Assembly: GCF_020736365.1 (NCBI RefSeq)
Contig: NZ_CP085988.1
Span: forward strand, 1,246,001 to 1,310,000
Length of the DNA: 64,000 nt
Direction of reading: 5' to 3'
Source: Clostridium sp. M62/1
GTDB taxonomy: Bacteria > Bacillota > Clostridia > Lachnospirales > Lachnospiraceae
Under the pieces are notes generated by a model. It did no database searches, was not told where the DNA came from, and was given only the letters and a program-made list of their open reading frames with translations. Every line of letters starts with the position of its first letter. Positions within the stretch are counted from its first letter, which is position 1. This document shows positions 50,515 through 60,006 of the stretch, in pieces. The position numbers and the translations under genes are program-made.

Positions 50515-51741
50515 GTGGCAGGTGTCTATTCAGTTTCCCAGGTAAACGCCTACATTAAAAACATGTTTGCTCAGGACTTTGCCCTGAGCCGCATTTCCAT
50601 TAAGGGAGAGGTGTCTAACTGCAAGTACCACACCTCGGGCCATATCTATTTTACGCTGAAAGACGGGCTGGCGGCAATCCAGGCCGTCATGTTTGCGAGC
50701 CGCAGAGGCGGACTGGACTTTGAGCTGAGGGACGGGCAGCAGGTGGTGGTGAAGGGAAGCGTGGAAGTCTATGAGAGAGACGGCCGATATCAGCTCTATG
50801 CATCCCAGATTGCCCTGGACGGGGCAGGGGATCTGTTCCGGCGGTTTGAAAAGCTCAGAAATGAGCTGGAGGAGATGGGGATGTTCGCCCCCGAGTACAA
50901 GAGGCCGATCCCGAAATTTGCCAGGACGGTTGGGGTGGTGACAGCCAGCACCGGGGCGGCCATCCGGGATATTATCAACATCTCCTCAAGGAGAAACCCC
51001 TATGTGCAGCTTGTGCTGTACCCGGCCAGGGTGCAGGGAGAGGGAGCGGCAGAGAGCATTGCAAGGGGGATTGAGGTCCTTGACAGGATGGGGCTTGACG
51101 TGATCATTGCAGGCCGCGGAGGCGGTTCCATCGAGGATCTGTGGGCCTTTAATGAGGAGATTGTGGCGCGGGCTATCTTCCGCTGCAGTACCCCTGTGAT
51201 TTCTGCTGTGGGACACGAGACGGATGTGACCATAGCTGATTACGTGGCCGATTTGAGGGCGCCCACTCCCTCGGCAGCGGCTGAGCTGGCAGTGTTTGAC
51301 TTTGGCCAGTTTGAGGCGCAGCTTCGGGGAGCAAAGGAGCTTCTTGCAAGAGGGCTTAAGAGGAAGATAGACGGCGTGCGCTATCAGACGGAGCAGTACC
51401 GCCTGAAGCTTCGTCTCCACGATCCTCAGCGCCAGATCAATGAAAAACGGCAGCGCCTTGTGTCGGCGGAGGATGAACTGAAGCGTCTGATGGAAAGGCG
51501 GCTGTCAGACTGCAGGCACAGGCTGGCTCTCATGAGCGGAAGACTCCACGGACAGTCTCCCCTGGAGAAACTGAGCCGTGGCTTTGGCTTTATCACCGAT
51601 GAGGAGGGGCGCAGGGTGGACCATGCCGCCTCTGTAAGGCCCGGCGACCGCCTGAGCATCCGTCTGGCGGACGGGCAGATTGAGGCCAGAGCGGAGCAGA
51701 CAGAGCTTTATGAGAAACTGGAAGTCCAGGAGGAGAGTTAA
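50515..51741 (+). CDS. xseA: Exodeoxyribonuclease VII large subunit
   Basis: 408 residues. Single-strand exonuclease with XseB. N-terminal OB-fold (VYSVSQVNAYIKNMF, GHIYFTLKDGLAAIQAVMF), then the catalytic region with VVTASTGAAIRDI, IAGRGGGSIEDLWAFNEE and ISAVGHETDVTIADYVADLRAPTPSAAAEL, and a C-terminal coiled coil. The start is a GTG shortly after GGAGGGAG. Its stop overlaps xseB by one base (TAATG). Confidence 0.95.
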   Translation: MAGVYSVSQVNAYIKNMFAQDFALSRISIKGEVSNCKYHTSGHIYFTLKDGLAAIQAVMFASRRGGLDFELRDGQQVVVKGSVEVYERDGRYQLYASQIALDGAGDLFRRFEKLRNELEEMGMFAPEYKRPIPKFARTVGVVTASTGAAIRDIINISSRRNPYVQLVLYPARVQGEGAAESIARGIEVLDRMGLDVIIAGRGGGSIEDLWAFNEEIVARAIFRCSTPVISAVGHETDVTIADYVADLRAPTPSAAAELAVFDFGQFEAQLRGAKELLARGLKRKIDGVRYQTEQYRLKLRLHDPQRQINEKRQRLVSAEDELKRLMERRLSDCRHRLALMSGRLHGQSPLEKLSRGFGFITDEEGRRVDHAASVRPGDRLSIRLADGQIEARAEQTELYEKLEVQEES

Positions 51742-52163
51742 TGGAAGACAGAGAAGAAAGAGCGCAGGACAGCGAGTACGGCTGGATTTTTGATAAGCCC
51801 CAGGAGAAGGCCGGCATGCAGGCCGGCATGGAGGCAGAGACTCAGTCTGTACCGGAGAAGAAAAAGACGGCGGCCAGGAAGAGAACCAGGAAGACCGGAA
51901 GCGACGGGCAGGAAAATTCCCGGGGACAGGAGAAAGAGGCAGGCGCCGGCGGCTCGTCCGAGGATCCCCGCTCCATTGAGGAGCTGTTTGAGGAGCTGGA
52001 TCTCATGATCAGGAAGCTGGAGGACGGCAGCAGCTCTCTGGAGGATTCCTTCCGGTACTACGAGGAGGGAATGAAGCTTGTGAAGGCCTGCGCAGGAAAA
52101 ATTGACCGGGTGGAAAAACAGATTGTGGCGGTCAATGATACGGGAGGAGAATATGGAGCTTAA
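51741..52163 (+). CDS. xseB: Exodeoxyribonuclease VII small subunit with N-terminal extension
   Basis: 140 residues. The last 65 or so are a standard XseB (SIEELFEELDLMIRKLEDGS, SLEDSFRYYEEGMKLVKACA). The first 75 are a polar, low-complexity Lys/Arg/Glu/Gly-rich tail (KKKTAARKRTRKTGSDGQ), so the protein is nearly twice the usual 75-80 residues. The tail looks disordered and could contact nucleic acid. Start at the TAATG overlap; no internal ATG with a better ribosome site is evident just before the XseB domain. Ends inside ispA by 11 bp. Confidence 0.9.
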   Translation: MEDREERAQDSEYGWIFDKPQEKAGMQAGMEAETQSVPEKKKTAARKRTRKTGSDGQENSRGQEKEAGAGGSSEDPRSIEELFEELDLMIRKLEDGSSSLEDSFRYYEEGMKLVKACAGKIDRVEKQIVAVNDTGGEYGA

Positions 52164-53049
52164 GGAACAGCTTTTACAGTATACAAGGGAGACAGAGGAG
52201 ATTGTTTTCTCCTACCTTCCCCAGGAAACGGGACATCAGAAAACGATTTTCGAGGCCATGAATTACAGCGTGAGGGCAGGCGGGAAGCGGCTGCGCCCTC
52301 TGCTGATGAGGGAGGTCTACCGGCTTTTCGGAGGGCAGGGAAAAGAGGTGGAGCCCTTTATGGCAGCCATCGAGATGATTCACACCTCGTCCCTGATCCA
52401 CGATGATCTGCCCTGTATGGACAATGACGAGTACCGCAGGGGCAAGAAAACCACCTGGGTGGCATACGGATACGACATGGCAGTTCTTGCCGGCGACGCC
52501 CTTCTGATCTATGCGGTGGAAACTGCCAGCAGAGCCTTTCTTTCAGGAGCGGACCCTGTCATGGCAGGGAGAATCGGGCGCTGCATTCACATTTTGTCTG
52601 AAAAGACAGGAATTTACGGAATGATCGGCGGCCAGACGGTGGATGTGGAGCTGACCAACAAACCGGTTCCCAGGGAGAAGCTGGACTTTATCTACAGGCT
52701 GAAAACAGGAGCGCTCCTGGAGGCGTCCATGATGATCGGCGCAGTGCTTGCCGGTGCGTCAAAAGAGGAGCTTGACACGGTGGAAAAGATTGCTGCCAAT
52801 GTGGGCATGGCCTTCCAGATCCAGGACGATATTCTGGACGTGACGGGAAATGAGGAAGTGATCGGAAAGCCGGTGGGAAGCGACGAGAAGAATCATAAGA
52901 CAACCTATGTGACCCTCGAGGGCCTTGAAAATGCCAGGGCCAAGTCAGAGAGGCTGTCCGATGAGGCTGTCCGCCTGCTTCACTCCCTTCCGGGGAAAAA
53001 CGAATTCCTGGAAGGCCTGATCCGCCTTCTGATTTACAGAGAAAAATAA
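52153..53049 (+). CDS. ispA: Farnesyl/geranyl diphosphate synthase
   Basis: 298 residues. Trans-prenyltransferase making short-chain isoprenyl diphosphates. First Asp-rich motif DDLPCMDND (about residue 82) with SLIHDDLP, second motif QIQDDILDVTG, plus GGKRLRPLL and GGQTVDVE. The two residues inserted in the first motif (DDxxxxD) are the bacterial short-chain type. Start at 52153: GGAGGAG lies about 6 bp upstream, overlapping xseB. Sits next to dxs, the entry enzyme of the same pathway. Confidence 0.95.
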   Translation: MELKEQLLQYTRETEEIVFSYLPQETGHQKTIFEAMNYSVRAGGKRLRPLLMREVYRLFGGQGKEVEPFMAAIEMIHTSSLIHDDLPCMDNDEYRRGKKTTWVAYGYDMAVLAGDALLIYAVETASRAFLSGADPVMAGRIGRCIHILSEKTGIYGMIGGQTVDVELTNKPVPREKLDFIYRLKTGALLEASMMIGAVLAGASKEELDTVEKIAANVGMAFQIQDDILDVTGNEEVIGKPVGSDEKNHKTTYVTLEGLENARAKSERLSDEAVRLLHSLPGKNEFLEGLIRLLIYREK

Positions 53050-53068
53050 CAGGAAAGAGGGTGCAGCT

Positions 53069-54964
53069 GTGATTTTGGAGAGAATTAACGGGCCTGATGA
53101 CATTAAAACACTTAATGAAACAGAGCTTAAGGCGCTGGCAGAGGAGATACGCCGGTTCCTGATCGAAAAAATCAGCCATACAGGCGGTCACCTGGCCTCA
53201 AATCTCGGCGTGGTGGAGCTGACTATGGCCCTTTTTCTGGCCTTTGATCTGCCCAGGGACAAGGTGATCTGGGATGTAGGGCATCAGTCTTACACCCACA
53301 AGATTCTGAGCGGCAGAAAGGACAACTTTGACGGCCTGCGTCAGTACGGCGGCCTGAGCGGCTTTCCGAAGCGCAAGGAGAGTCCTTTTGACGCCTTCGA
53401 TACAGGCCACAGTTCCACTTCCATCTCGGCGGGCCTTGGGATGGCTCTGGGAAGAGATGTGAGGGGGGAGAACTATTCCGTCATCTCCGTGATCGGGGAC
53501 GGAGCCCTGACCGGCGGCATGGCCTACGAGGCTCTGAATAATGCGGCTCAGATCAAAAAGAACTTTATTATTGTGCTGAACGACAATAACATGTCCATCT
53601 CGAAAAATGTAGGAGGAATCTCCCGGTATCTGAGCAATCTCAGAGCCGATGAGGGCTATAATGAGCTGAAAAAATCAGTGGTGGCAGCCCTGAGAAGCAT
53701 TCCGATGGTGGGAAACGGGATGGTTCAGACGCTCACCAGGACAAAAAATGGAATCAAGCAGCTCTTCATTCCCGGCATGTGGTTCGAAAATATGGGAGTT
53801 ACCTATATCGGCCCGGTGGACGGCCATGATGTGAGGCAGCTTGTCAAGATCTTCCGGGAGGCCAAAAAAATGGACCGCGCCGTCCTGATCCATGTGCTGA
53901 CGAAAAAGGGGAAGGGTTACCAGCCGGCAGAGAAAAATCCTTCTGCCTTTCACGGTGTGGAGCCCTTTAACCCGGATACAGGAAAGCCGCTGGCCACCAA
54001 GATCTATCCCACCTACACGGACGTATTTTCAAAGACCATCTGCCAGATAGCGGCAGAGGACAGCCGGGTGGCTGCCGTCACGGCGGCCATGCCTGGAGGC
54101 ACGGGGCTTTCCAGGTTTGAAAAGCTCTATCTGGATCGCTTCTTTGACGTAGGCATTGCGGAGGAGCACGCCGTCACCTCAGCCGCGGGAATGGCTGCGG
54201 CGGGGCTCAAGCCGGTTGTGGCAGTCTATTCGTCCTTTCTGCAGAGAGCCTATGATCAGATTCTCCACGATGTCTGTATCCAGAACCTGCCGGTGCTGTT
54301 CTGCGTGGATCGGGCGGGCCTGGTGGGAAGCGACGGGGAAACCCATCAGGGAATTTTTGACCTGTCCTTCCTCTCCTCCATACCGAATATGAGCGTGATG
54401 GCCCCGAAGAATCTGTGGGAACTCAGGGAGATGCTCCGGTTCGGCGTGGAGTATGAGGGACCTCTGGCAATCCGGTATCCGAGAGGACAGGCCTACCGGG
54501 GGCTCAAGGAATTTTTGGCTCCTGTGGAGTACGGAAAGAGCGAACTGATCTATGAGGAATCAGAGTTTGCCCTTCTGGCAGTGGGGAGCATGGTGAGCAC
54601 GGCAGAGCATGTGAGGCTCAAGCTGAAAAAAATGGGTGTTTCCTGCTCCCTGATAAACGGCCGGTTTGTGAAGCCTGTGGACACAGATATTGTGGACTAT
54701 CTGGCAGAAAACCACAGAGTCATTGTCACCCTGGAGGAGAATGTGCTGAGAGGCGGCTACGGCGAGCAGATTACCGATTACGTGCAGAAGCGCTATAAAG
54801 AGATAGAGGTATTAAACATTGCTCTGCCGGACGCCTATGTGGAGCATGGAAATGTTTCTCTTCTGCGAAGCGATCTGGGAATTGACAGTGATTCCGTCCT
54901 GAAAAAAATAACGGAGCGCTTTCTTAAAGACAGGGAGCCGCAGGCCGGGAGCTGCTCTGACTGA
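53069..54964 (+). CDS. dxs: 1-deoxy-D-xylulose-5-phosphate synthase
   Basis: 631 residues, complete. Condenses pyruvate and glyceraldehyde 3-phosphate, using thiamine diphosphate; entry to the MEP isoprenoid pathway. Seen: DVGHQSYTHKILSGR, the ThDP motif GDGALTGGMAYEALNNA to NDNNMSISKN, GPVDGHD, EEHAVTSAAGMAAAG (catalytic Glu) and DRAGLVGSDGETHQGIFDLS. The start is a GTG shortly after AAAGAGG. Nineteen bases follow ispA. Confidence 0.97.
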   Translation: MILERINGPDDIKTLNETELKALAEEIRRFLIEKISHTGGHLASNLGVVELTMALFLAFDLPRDKVIWDVGHQSYTHKILSGRKDNFDGLRQYGGLSGFPKRKESPFDAFDTGHSSTSISAGLGMALGRDVRGENYSVISVIGDGALTGGMAYEALNNAAQIKKNFIIVLNDNNMSISKNVGGISRYLSNLRADEGYNELKKSVVAALRSIPMVGNGMVQTLTRTKNGIKQLFIPGMWFENMGVTYIGPVDGHDVRQLVKIFREAKKMDRAVLIHVLTKKGKGYQPAEKNPSAFHGVEPFNPDTGKPLATKIYPTYTDVFSKTICQIAAEDSRVAAVTAAMPGGTGLSRFEKLYLDRFFDVGIAEEHAVTSAAGMAAAGLKPVVAVYSSFLQRAYDQILHDVCIQNLPVLFCVDRAGLVGSDGETHQGIFDLSFLSSIPNMSVMAPKNLWELREMLRFGVEYEGPLAIRYPRGQAYRGLKEFLAPVEYGKSELIYEESEFALLAVGSMVSTAEHVRLKLKKMGVSCSLINGRFVKPVDTDIVDYLAENHRVIVTLEENVLRGGYGEQITDYVQKRYKEIEVLNIALPDAYVEHGNVSLLRSDLGIDSDSVLKKITERFLKDREPQAGSCSD

Positions 54965-55070
54965 GACGAAGCTGCCAGGTCCGGGAAGATGGCGTTTGAG
55001 GCAGAAACCTGCGCGGTGCAGGGCGTGAAAAGTCCTGGCCTGCGCAAAAGCGATTAGATGGAGGTAAGAG

Positions 55071-55880
55071 ATGAAGGAACGTCTGGACGTCCTGCTGGTG
55101 AAAAACGGGCTGGCAGAGTCGAGGGAGAAGGCGAAGGCCATTATTATGTCCGGCATCGTCTATGTGGACGGGCAGAAGGAGGACAAGGCCGGAACCACCT
55201 TTGAGGAAACGGCGAAGCTGGAGGTGAGGGGAGCGACTCTCAGGTATGTCAGCCGCGGGGGGCTGAAGTTAGAGAAGGCCATGACGCATTTCGGTGTGGA
55301 GCTGTCCGGCAAAGTCTGTATGGATGTGGGCGCTTCCACGGGAGGCTTTACGGACTGCATGCTTCAGAACGGAGCCGTGAAAGTTTACGCAGTGGACGTG
55401 GGACATGGGCAGCTGGCCTGGAAGCTGAGAAACGACCCGAGAGTCGTGTGCATGGAAAAGACGAATATCCGCTACGTGACGCCGGAGGATATTGAGGAGC
55501 CGGTGGAGTTTGCCTCCATCGATGTCTCCTTTATTTCTCTGACGAAGGTTCTTGGGCCGGTCAAGGAGCTTCTGACGGAAAACGGGCAGATCGTATGCCT
55601 GATTAAGCCTCAGTTTGAGGCAGGCCGTGAGAAGGTGGGAAAGAAGGGCGTGGTCAGAGAAAAGAGCACCCATCTGGAAGTGATTGAGATGGTGATTTCC
55701 TTTGCTGTGAGCATCGGCTTTGAGGTGATGAATCTCGAATACTCGCCCATCAAGGGGCCGGAGGGCAATATCGAGTATCTCCTTCACCTTCAGAATCACA
55801 GGGCCGGAGAGCATTTTGAGAATGTGTCGGTAAATCCGTCCGCTGTTGTGGAGGCGGCTCACGGGGAGCTGGACAAGTAG
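55071..55880 (+). CDS. TlyA-family (YqxC) rRNA 2'-O-methyltransferase
   Basis: 269 residues. N-terminal S4 RNA-binding domain (RLDVLLVKNGLAESREKAKA, IVYVDGQ), then an FtsJ-type methyltransferase with the SAM motif CMDVGASTGGFTDCMLQNGA, YAVDVGHGQLAWKLR and CLIKPQFEAGREKVGKKGVV. TlyA proteins methylate 16S and 23S rRNA; the sporulation-block member in Bacillus is YqxC. GGAGGTAAG before the ATG. The gene order dxs-tlyA-nadK-argR-recN is conserved in Firmicutes. Confidence 0.93.
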   Translation: MKERLDVLLVKNGLAESREKAKAIIMSGIVYVDGQKEDKAGTTFEETAKLEVRGATLRYVSRGGLKLEKAMTHFGVELSGKVCMDVGASTGGFTDCMLQNGAVKVYAVDVGHGQLAWKLRNDPRVVCMEKTNIRYVTPEDIEEPVEFASIDVSFISLTKVLGPVKELLTENGQIVCLIKPQFEAGREKVGKKGVVREKSTHLEVIEMVISFAVSIGFEVMNLEYSPIKGPEGNIEYLLHLQNHRAGEHFENVSVNPSAVVEAAHGELDK

Positions 55881-55934
55881 GCGGCAGACAGACAAAAACA
55901 GCAGAGCAGGAAGCGGCAAATCGGAGCTGATGAG

Positions 55935-56801
55935 ATGAAGTATTTCTATATGATTGTAAACCATTCTAAGAAAAAGGCGGAGTATGGGGCAGAGCTGATC
56001 AGCAGATACCTGAGGGACAGGGACTGCGAGTGCGTGGTGTGGGATGCCAGCGACACGGAAAAAAGAACCTCCTGCCGCCATGCGTTCCGCTATACAGACA
56101 GCAGCACTGTGCCTGCAAGGACAGAGTGCGTCATCTGCCTGGGGGGAGACGGGACGCTGATCCAGGCGGCCAGGGATCTGGCAGGCAGCAATATTCCCCT
56201 TCTCGGCGTCAATATGGGGACGCTGGGCTATCTGGCCCAGATTGGGCGTGAGAAGGACATTTTTCCGGCTTTAGACGAGCTGATCGCGGATCACTACGGT
56301 CTGGAGAAGAGAATCATGCTGAAGGGGACGGTAAGCTCCGGTGGAAGTACGGCGGCAAAGGACATTGCCCTCAATGACATTGTCCTGTCCAGGTTCGGAC
56401 TCGGCATGCTTCGGTTCAACCTCTATATCGACGGGGAATTTCTGACGGATTACTCGGCGGACGGGCTCATAGCAGCCACGCCTACGGGCTCCACGGCCTA
56501 CAACCTTTCGGCAGGAGGCCCCATAGCCGTCCCTGATTCGGAGATGATCCTGCTGACCCCCATCTGTCCCCACACGCTGAATTCCAGAAGTGTGGTTCTG
56601 GCTCCGGACCGGGTCATCGAGCTGGAGATTACCGGAAGGGAGGAGCCGGGAAAATTCCTGAGCTTTGACGGGGACACCCAGGTGCGCTTAAAGACGGGGG
56701 ACCGGGTAAGAATTGAGAAATCGGAGACAGTCACAATGCTCATCAGGCTTAAAAAGGTGTCCTTCCTGGAAAATCTCAGAGACAGGATGAGGCAGATATA
56801 A
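55935..56801 (+). CDS. nadK: NAD kinase
   Basis: 288 residues. Phosphorylates NAD+ to NADP+. Motifs: CLGGDGTLIQAARDL (GGDG, about residue 70), GVNMGTLGYLAQIG, LNDIVLSRFG and TPTGSTAYNLSAGGPIAVPD. An insertion with two cysteines (RDCECVVW) lies near the N-terminus. Ribosome site GGAGCTGATGAG is moderate. Fifty-four bases follow tlyA. Confidence 0.95.
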   Translation: MKYFYMIVNHSKKKAEYGAELISRYLRDRDCECVVWDASDTEKRTSCRHAFRYTDSSTVPARTECVICLGGDGTLIQAARDLAGSNIPLLGVNMGTLGYLAQIGREKDIFPALDELIADHYGLEKRIMLKGTVSSGGSTAAKDIALNDIVLSRFGLGMLRFNLYIDGEFLTDYSADGLIAATPTGSTAYNLSAGGPIAVPDSEMILLTPICPHTLNSRSVVLAPDRVIELEITGREEPGKFLSFDGDTQVRLKTGDRVRIEKSETVTMLIRLKKVSFLENLRDRMRQI

Positions 56802-56858
56802 AGACAAACAGACAGAAAAACAGGCAGAAAAACAGACACAGGAGAGAGGGGAAGACTC

Positions 56859-57311
56859 ATGAAACTGGAACGTCACAGCAAAATTGTAGAGCTGATTGGA
56901 AAATATGACATTGAGACACAGGAGGAGCTGGCTGAGTACCTGAATAAGGAGGGGTACAATGTCACTCAGGCTACTGTATCGAGAGATATCAGGGAACTGA
57001 AGCTCTCAAAGATCCAGGGGGAGAACGGGCGCCAGAAGTACGCTGTCTTTCATCCCCAGCAGAGCACCTTTAACGACAAGTACATCAGAATCCTTCATGA
57101 CGGCTTCCTCTCCATGGATATGGCCCAGAACATTCTGGTGATTAAGACCGTGTCGGGGATGGCCATGGCAGTGGCGGCGGCTCTGGATGCCATCCATTTC
57201 AGTGAGATTGTAGGGTGCATTGCAGGGGACGATACGATTATGTGCGCAGTCAGAAGCGCAGATGACACCATCCTTCTGATGGACAAGCTGAAAAAAATGA
57301 TTAACGGATAG
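56859..57311 (+). CDS. argR: Arginine repressor ArgR/AhrC
   Basis: 150 residues. N-terminal winged helix (KIVELIGKYDIETQEELAEY, VTQATVSRDIRELKL) and C-terminal arginine-binding, hexamer-forming domain (GCIAGDDTIMCAVRSADDTI, with the GTIAGDDT pattern). Controls arginine biosynthesis and catabolism. GAGAGGGG lies before the ATG. Same position beside recN as in Bacillus. Confidence 0.95.
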   Translation: MKLERHSKIVELIGKYDIETQEELAEYLNKEGYNVTQATVSRDIRELKLSKIQGENGRQKYAVFHPQQSTFNDKYIRILHDGFLSMDMAQNILVIKTVSGMAMAVAAALDAIHFSEIVGCIAGDDTIMCAVRSADDTILLMDKLKKMING

Positions 57312-57353
57312 GCATCCCGGGCAGTGAGCAGGATGCAGGAAAGAGGTGGTACC

Positions 57354-59042
57354 ATGCTGTTTCATCTGAGCGTCAGAAACCTGGCTTTGATTGACTCTGC
57401 GGAGGTAGAGTTCGAGGAGGGGCTCAACATCCTGACAGGAGAGACAGGAGCGGGAAAATCGGTCATCATCGGCTCTGTCAATGTGGCCCTGGGCGGAAAG
57501 GCGTCAAAGGAGCTGATCCGCCAGGGCTGCGACTACGCCTACGTGGAGCTGGTTTTCTCTGTAACGGATGAAAAAAAGAGGGAGGAGCTGAGAAAGAAAG
57601 AGGTCTTCCCGGATACAGACGGAAATTTAATCATATCTAAAAAGATCATGCCGGCCAGAAGCATCAGCCGGATCAACGACGAGACGGTGACAGCGGCAAG
57701 GCTCCGTGAGATTACAGGGATTCTCATAGACATCCACGGGCAGCATGAGCACCAGTCGCTTTTATACCATTCTAAACATCTCGAAATTCTCGATGAATAC
57801 GGAAAATCCCGGATTGAGCCCTTAAAGAAAAAGACGGCAGAGGCCTATCAGGAATATGTGGCTGTGAAAAAGAAGATGGAATATTACCAGAGCGGGAAGG
57901 AACAGCTTCTCAGGGAAGCAGATTTTCTGCGCTTTGAGATCGAGGAGATTGAGAATGCCGGGCTGAGGGCCGGGGAGGAGGAGGAGCTGGAAAGCCGGTA
58001 CCGCCGCTTTTCCAACAGCAGGAGGATTGCAGAGAGCCTCTCTGAGGCTTACCGGGCAGTAAGCGGGGAGCAGATAGCGAGAGCCCTGAAAGCGGTGGAA
58101 ACGGCCTCTCAGTTCGATGAAGGGCTGTCTGGAATCAGGGATCAGCTCTACGATGTGGACTCTCTTATGAGTGATCTGAACCGTGAGATTTCCTCCTACA
58201 TGGACAGCATGACCTTTGACGAGGAAGCTTTCAGACAGACCGAGGAAAGACTGGACCTGATCAGAAGCCTGGAAAACAAGTACGGAAATACCATTGAGAA
58301 AGTACTTGAAAGCCTTGAGAAAAAACAGGAAAAGCTGGAAGAGCTGGAAAACTTTGATCTGCTCAGGATGGAGACGGAAAAGCGCCTGTCAGAGCTTACA
58401 GAACGGCTGGAAGAACTGTGCGGGGAGCTTTCAGAAATCCGCCGCCAGACGGCTGTGAAGCTTACAGAGCGCATGCGGGAGGGGCTTTCCGATCTGAACT
58501 TTATGAATGTGGACTTTACCATGGAATTCCGGCGGCTTTCTCACTACACTGCCGGCGGATTTGATGAGGCGGAGTTTCTCATCTCGACCAATCCGGGCGA
58601 GCCGGCCAGACCCCTTGGAATGGTGGCCTCCGGAGGTGAGCTGTCCAGAATTATGCTGGCTCTCAAGGCGGTTCTGGCGGAGACGGACGATATCCCGACG
58701 CTGATCTTTGATGAGATAGACACCGGAATCAGCGGCCGTACGGCTCAGATGGTGTCGGAGAAGCTGAGCCTGATTGCAGAGAGTCATCAGGTGATCTGCA
58801 TTACCCATCTGCCCCAGATTGCAGCCATGGCGGACAGCCACTATGAGATAAGAAAGACGGCAAGGGACGGCCGTACAGCCACGCAGATACAGCGCCTTTC
58901 AGAGGAGCAGAGCATCGACGAGCTGGCAAGGCTTTTAGGGGGAGCTGAGATTACAGAGGCGGTAAGACAAAACGCCCGCGAGATGCGGGCGCTTGCAGGT
59001 GAGAAGAAGGGGAGGAGAGCTTCCGAAAAAGCCGGGAAATGA
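57354..59042 (+). CDS. recN: DNA repair protein RecN
   Basis: 562 residues. SMC-like ATPase acting at double-strand breaks. Walker A ILTGETGAGKSVIIGSV (about residue 30), long coiled coils (about 150-350), ABC signature VASGGELSRIMLALK and Walker B TLIFDEIDTGISGRTAQ. The start at 57354 follows AGAGGTGG. In Bacillus spoIVB and spo0A follow; here a convergent lipoprotein gene comes 7 bp after the stop, so the conserved block ends here. Confidence 0.96.
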   Translation: MLFHLSVRNLALIDSAEVEFEEGLNILTGETGAGKSVIIGSVNVALGGKASKELIRQGCDYAYVELVFSVTDEKKREELRKKEVFPDTDGNLIISKKIMPARSISRINDETVTAARLREITGILIDIHGQHEHQSLLYHSKHLEILDEYGKSRIEPLKKKTAEAYQEYVAVKKKMEYYQSGKEQLLREADFLRFEIEEIENAGLRAGEEEELESRYRRFSNSRRIAESLSEAYRAVSGEQIARALKAVETASQFDEGLSGIRDQLYDVDSLMSDLNREISSYMDSMTFDEEAFRQTEERLDLIRSLENKYGNTIEKVLESLEKKQEKLEELENFDLLRMETEKRLSELTERLEELCGELSEIRRQTAVKLTERMREGLSDLNFMNVDFTMEFRRLSHYTAGGFDEAEFLISTNPGEPARPLGMVASGGELSRIMLALKAVLAETDDIPTLIFDEIDTGISGRTAQMVSEKLSLIAESHQVICITHLPQIAAMADSHYEIRKTARDGRTATQIQRLSEEQSIDELARLLGGAEITEAVRQNAREMRALAGEKKGRRASEKAGK

Positions 59043-59049
59043 CGGCATT

Positions 59050-59793
59050 TTAGTCGTCATAGCCCATTTTCTCCAGGGCTCTTTCCACCAGCTCTTCCTC
59101 CCGATCCAGTTCTTCCTTCTGGCGGATCAGCTCAGTCTGCTTAGAGATAAAGTCCTCGCGGGTGATGTCGCCGGAACGGTAGCTTAATTCCAGCTCATCC
59201 TCAGAACGATCCAGCTCATCGCCTTTGGCCTCCAGATTCTGTTTCTGGGAGAAGAGCTCCTCGGCGGTTCCCTCCGGGAGAGCAGGGTTGCTCTTGCGGT
59301 AGGCGAGATCCAGGCTGTCCTCAAGGATCTCCTCCTGGGCATCCAGATAGTCCTCCTGGGTTTTCAGATCAGCTTTCTGGCTGGTAAAATCCTCCTGAGA
59401 GATAGTTCCGATGCGGAAGGAGGCCTCCAGATTTTCAATGTCGATTTCTACAGCATCTTTTTCAGCCTTGACCTGATAGTAGGTCTCTTCGTCCTTTGCC
59501 TGATCTCCTGTCACGATATCGGAGAGGGAAGTCTGGCTGGCTGCCTGTGAAGCGGCTGCCTTCTGTCCCTCTGAGGAAGTGTCAGAGGAGAGTGCCCCGT
59601 CTGTGCCTGAGGCGTCATCCGAGGTATTCAGAGCGCTCTGGGAACCCTCCTGAGACTGAGCTTCAGAAGCGGTGATGGTGGTGTCGGTAATTTCCTGGGT
59701 TTTATTTCCGGAGGAGGTGCCTGCACACCCGGTCAGAAGAAGGGCGGCAGTAAGACCTGTCAAACCTAAGTTTCTCATAAACGATTTTCTCAT
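59050..59793 (-). CDS. Coiled-coil lipoprotein with a duplicated C-terminal segment
   Basis: 247 residues. Lipoprotein signal MRNLGLTGLTAALLLTGCAG. Residues 25-95 are Ser/Thr/Ala-rich and probably disordered; from about 95 a charged coiled coil follows, containing two related segments, FRIGTISQEDFTSQKADLKT and YRSGDITREDFISKQTELIR, each followed by a Glu-rich helix. The pattern resembles the hairpin coils of TolC-like or efflux adaptor proteins, but the protein is too short for those. Function unknown. Start at 59793 after AAAGGA. It is divergent from the two-component system at 60007, a common layout for a regulated envelope protein. Confidence 0.7.
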   Translation of the reverse strand: MRKSFMRNLGLTGLTAALLLTGCAGTSSGNKTQEITDTTITASEAQSQEGSQSALNTSDDASGTDGALSSDTSSEGQKAAASQAASQTSLSDIVTGDQAKDEETYYQVKAEKDAVEIDIENLEASFRIGTISQEDFTSQKADLKTQEDYLDAQEEILEDSLDLAYRKSNPALPEGTAEELFSQKQNLEAKGDELDRSEDELELSYRSGDITREDFISKQTELIRQKEELDREEELVERALEKMGYDD

Positions 59794-59905
59794 AATTTCC
59801 ATTCCTTTCCAGATAAAAAGTATCTTACAAAATGTTCCGTGCGTTTCCCGTTCTCCCGTCAGGGAGGAAGGAAGCTGCCCCAGCACGCCGGTACGGCTGT
59901 TCTGG

Positions 59906-59934
59906 TTGATAAGTCTATGGTACTAGTGTAAGAT
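59906..59934 (+). promoter_or_regulatory. Promoter of the two-component system at 60007
   Basis: TTGATA (59906-59911), 17-bp spacer, TAAGAT (59929-59934), about 70 nt before the response regulator. Confidence 0.6.
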
Positions 59935-60006
59935 TAAAAGTAAATTAAAATACAAAAAATAAAAGAAATTTCTGGATAAAAAAGAGAACAGCAAGGAGGT
60001 TTCAGC

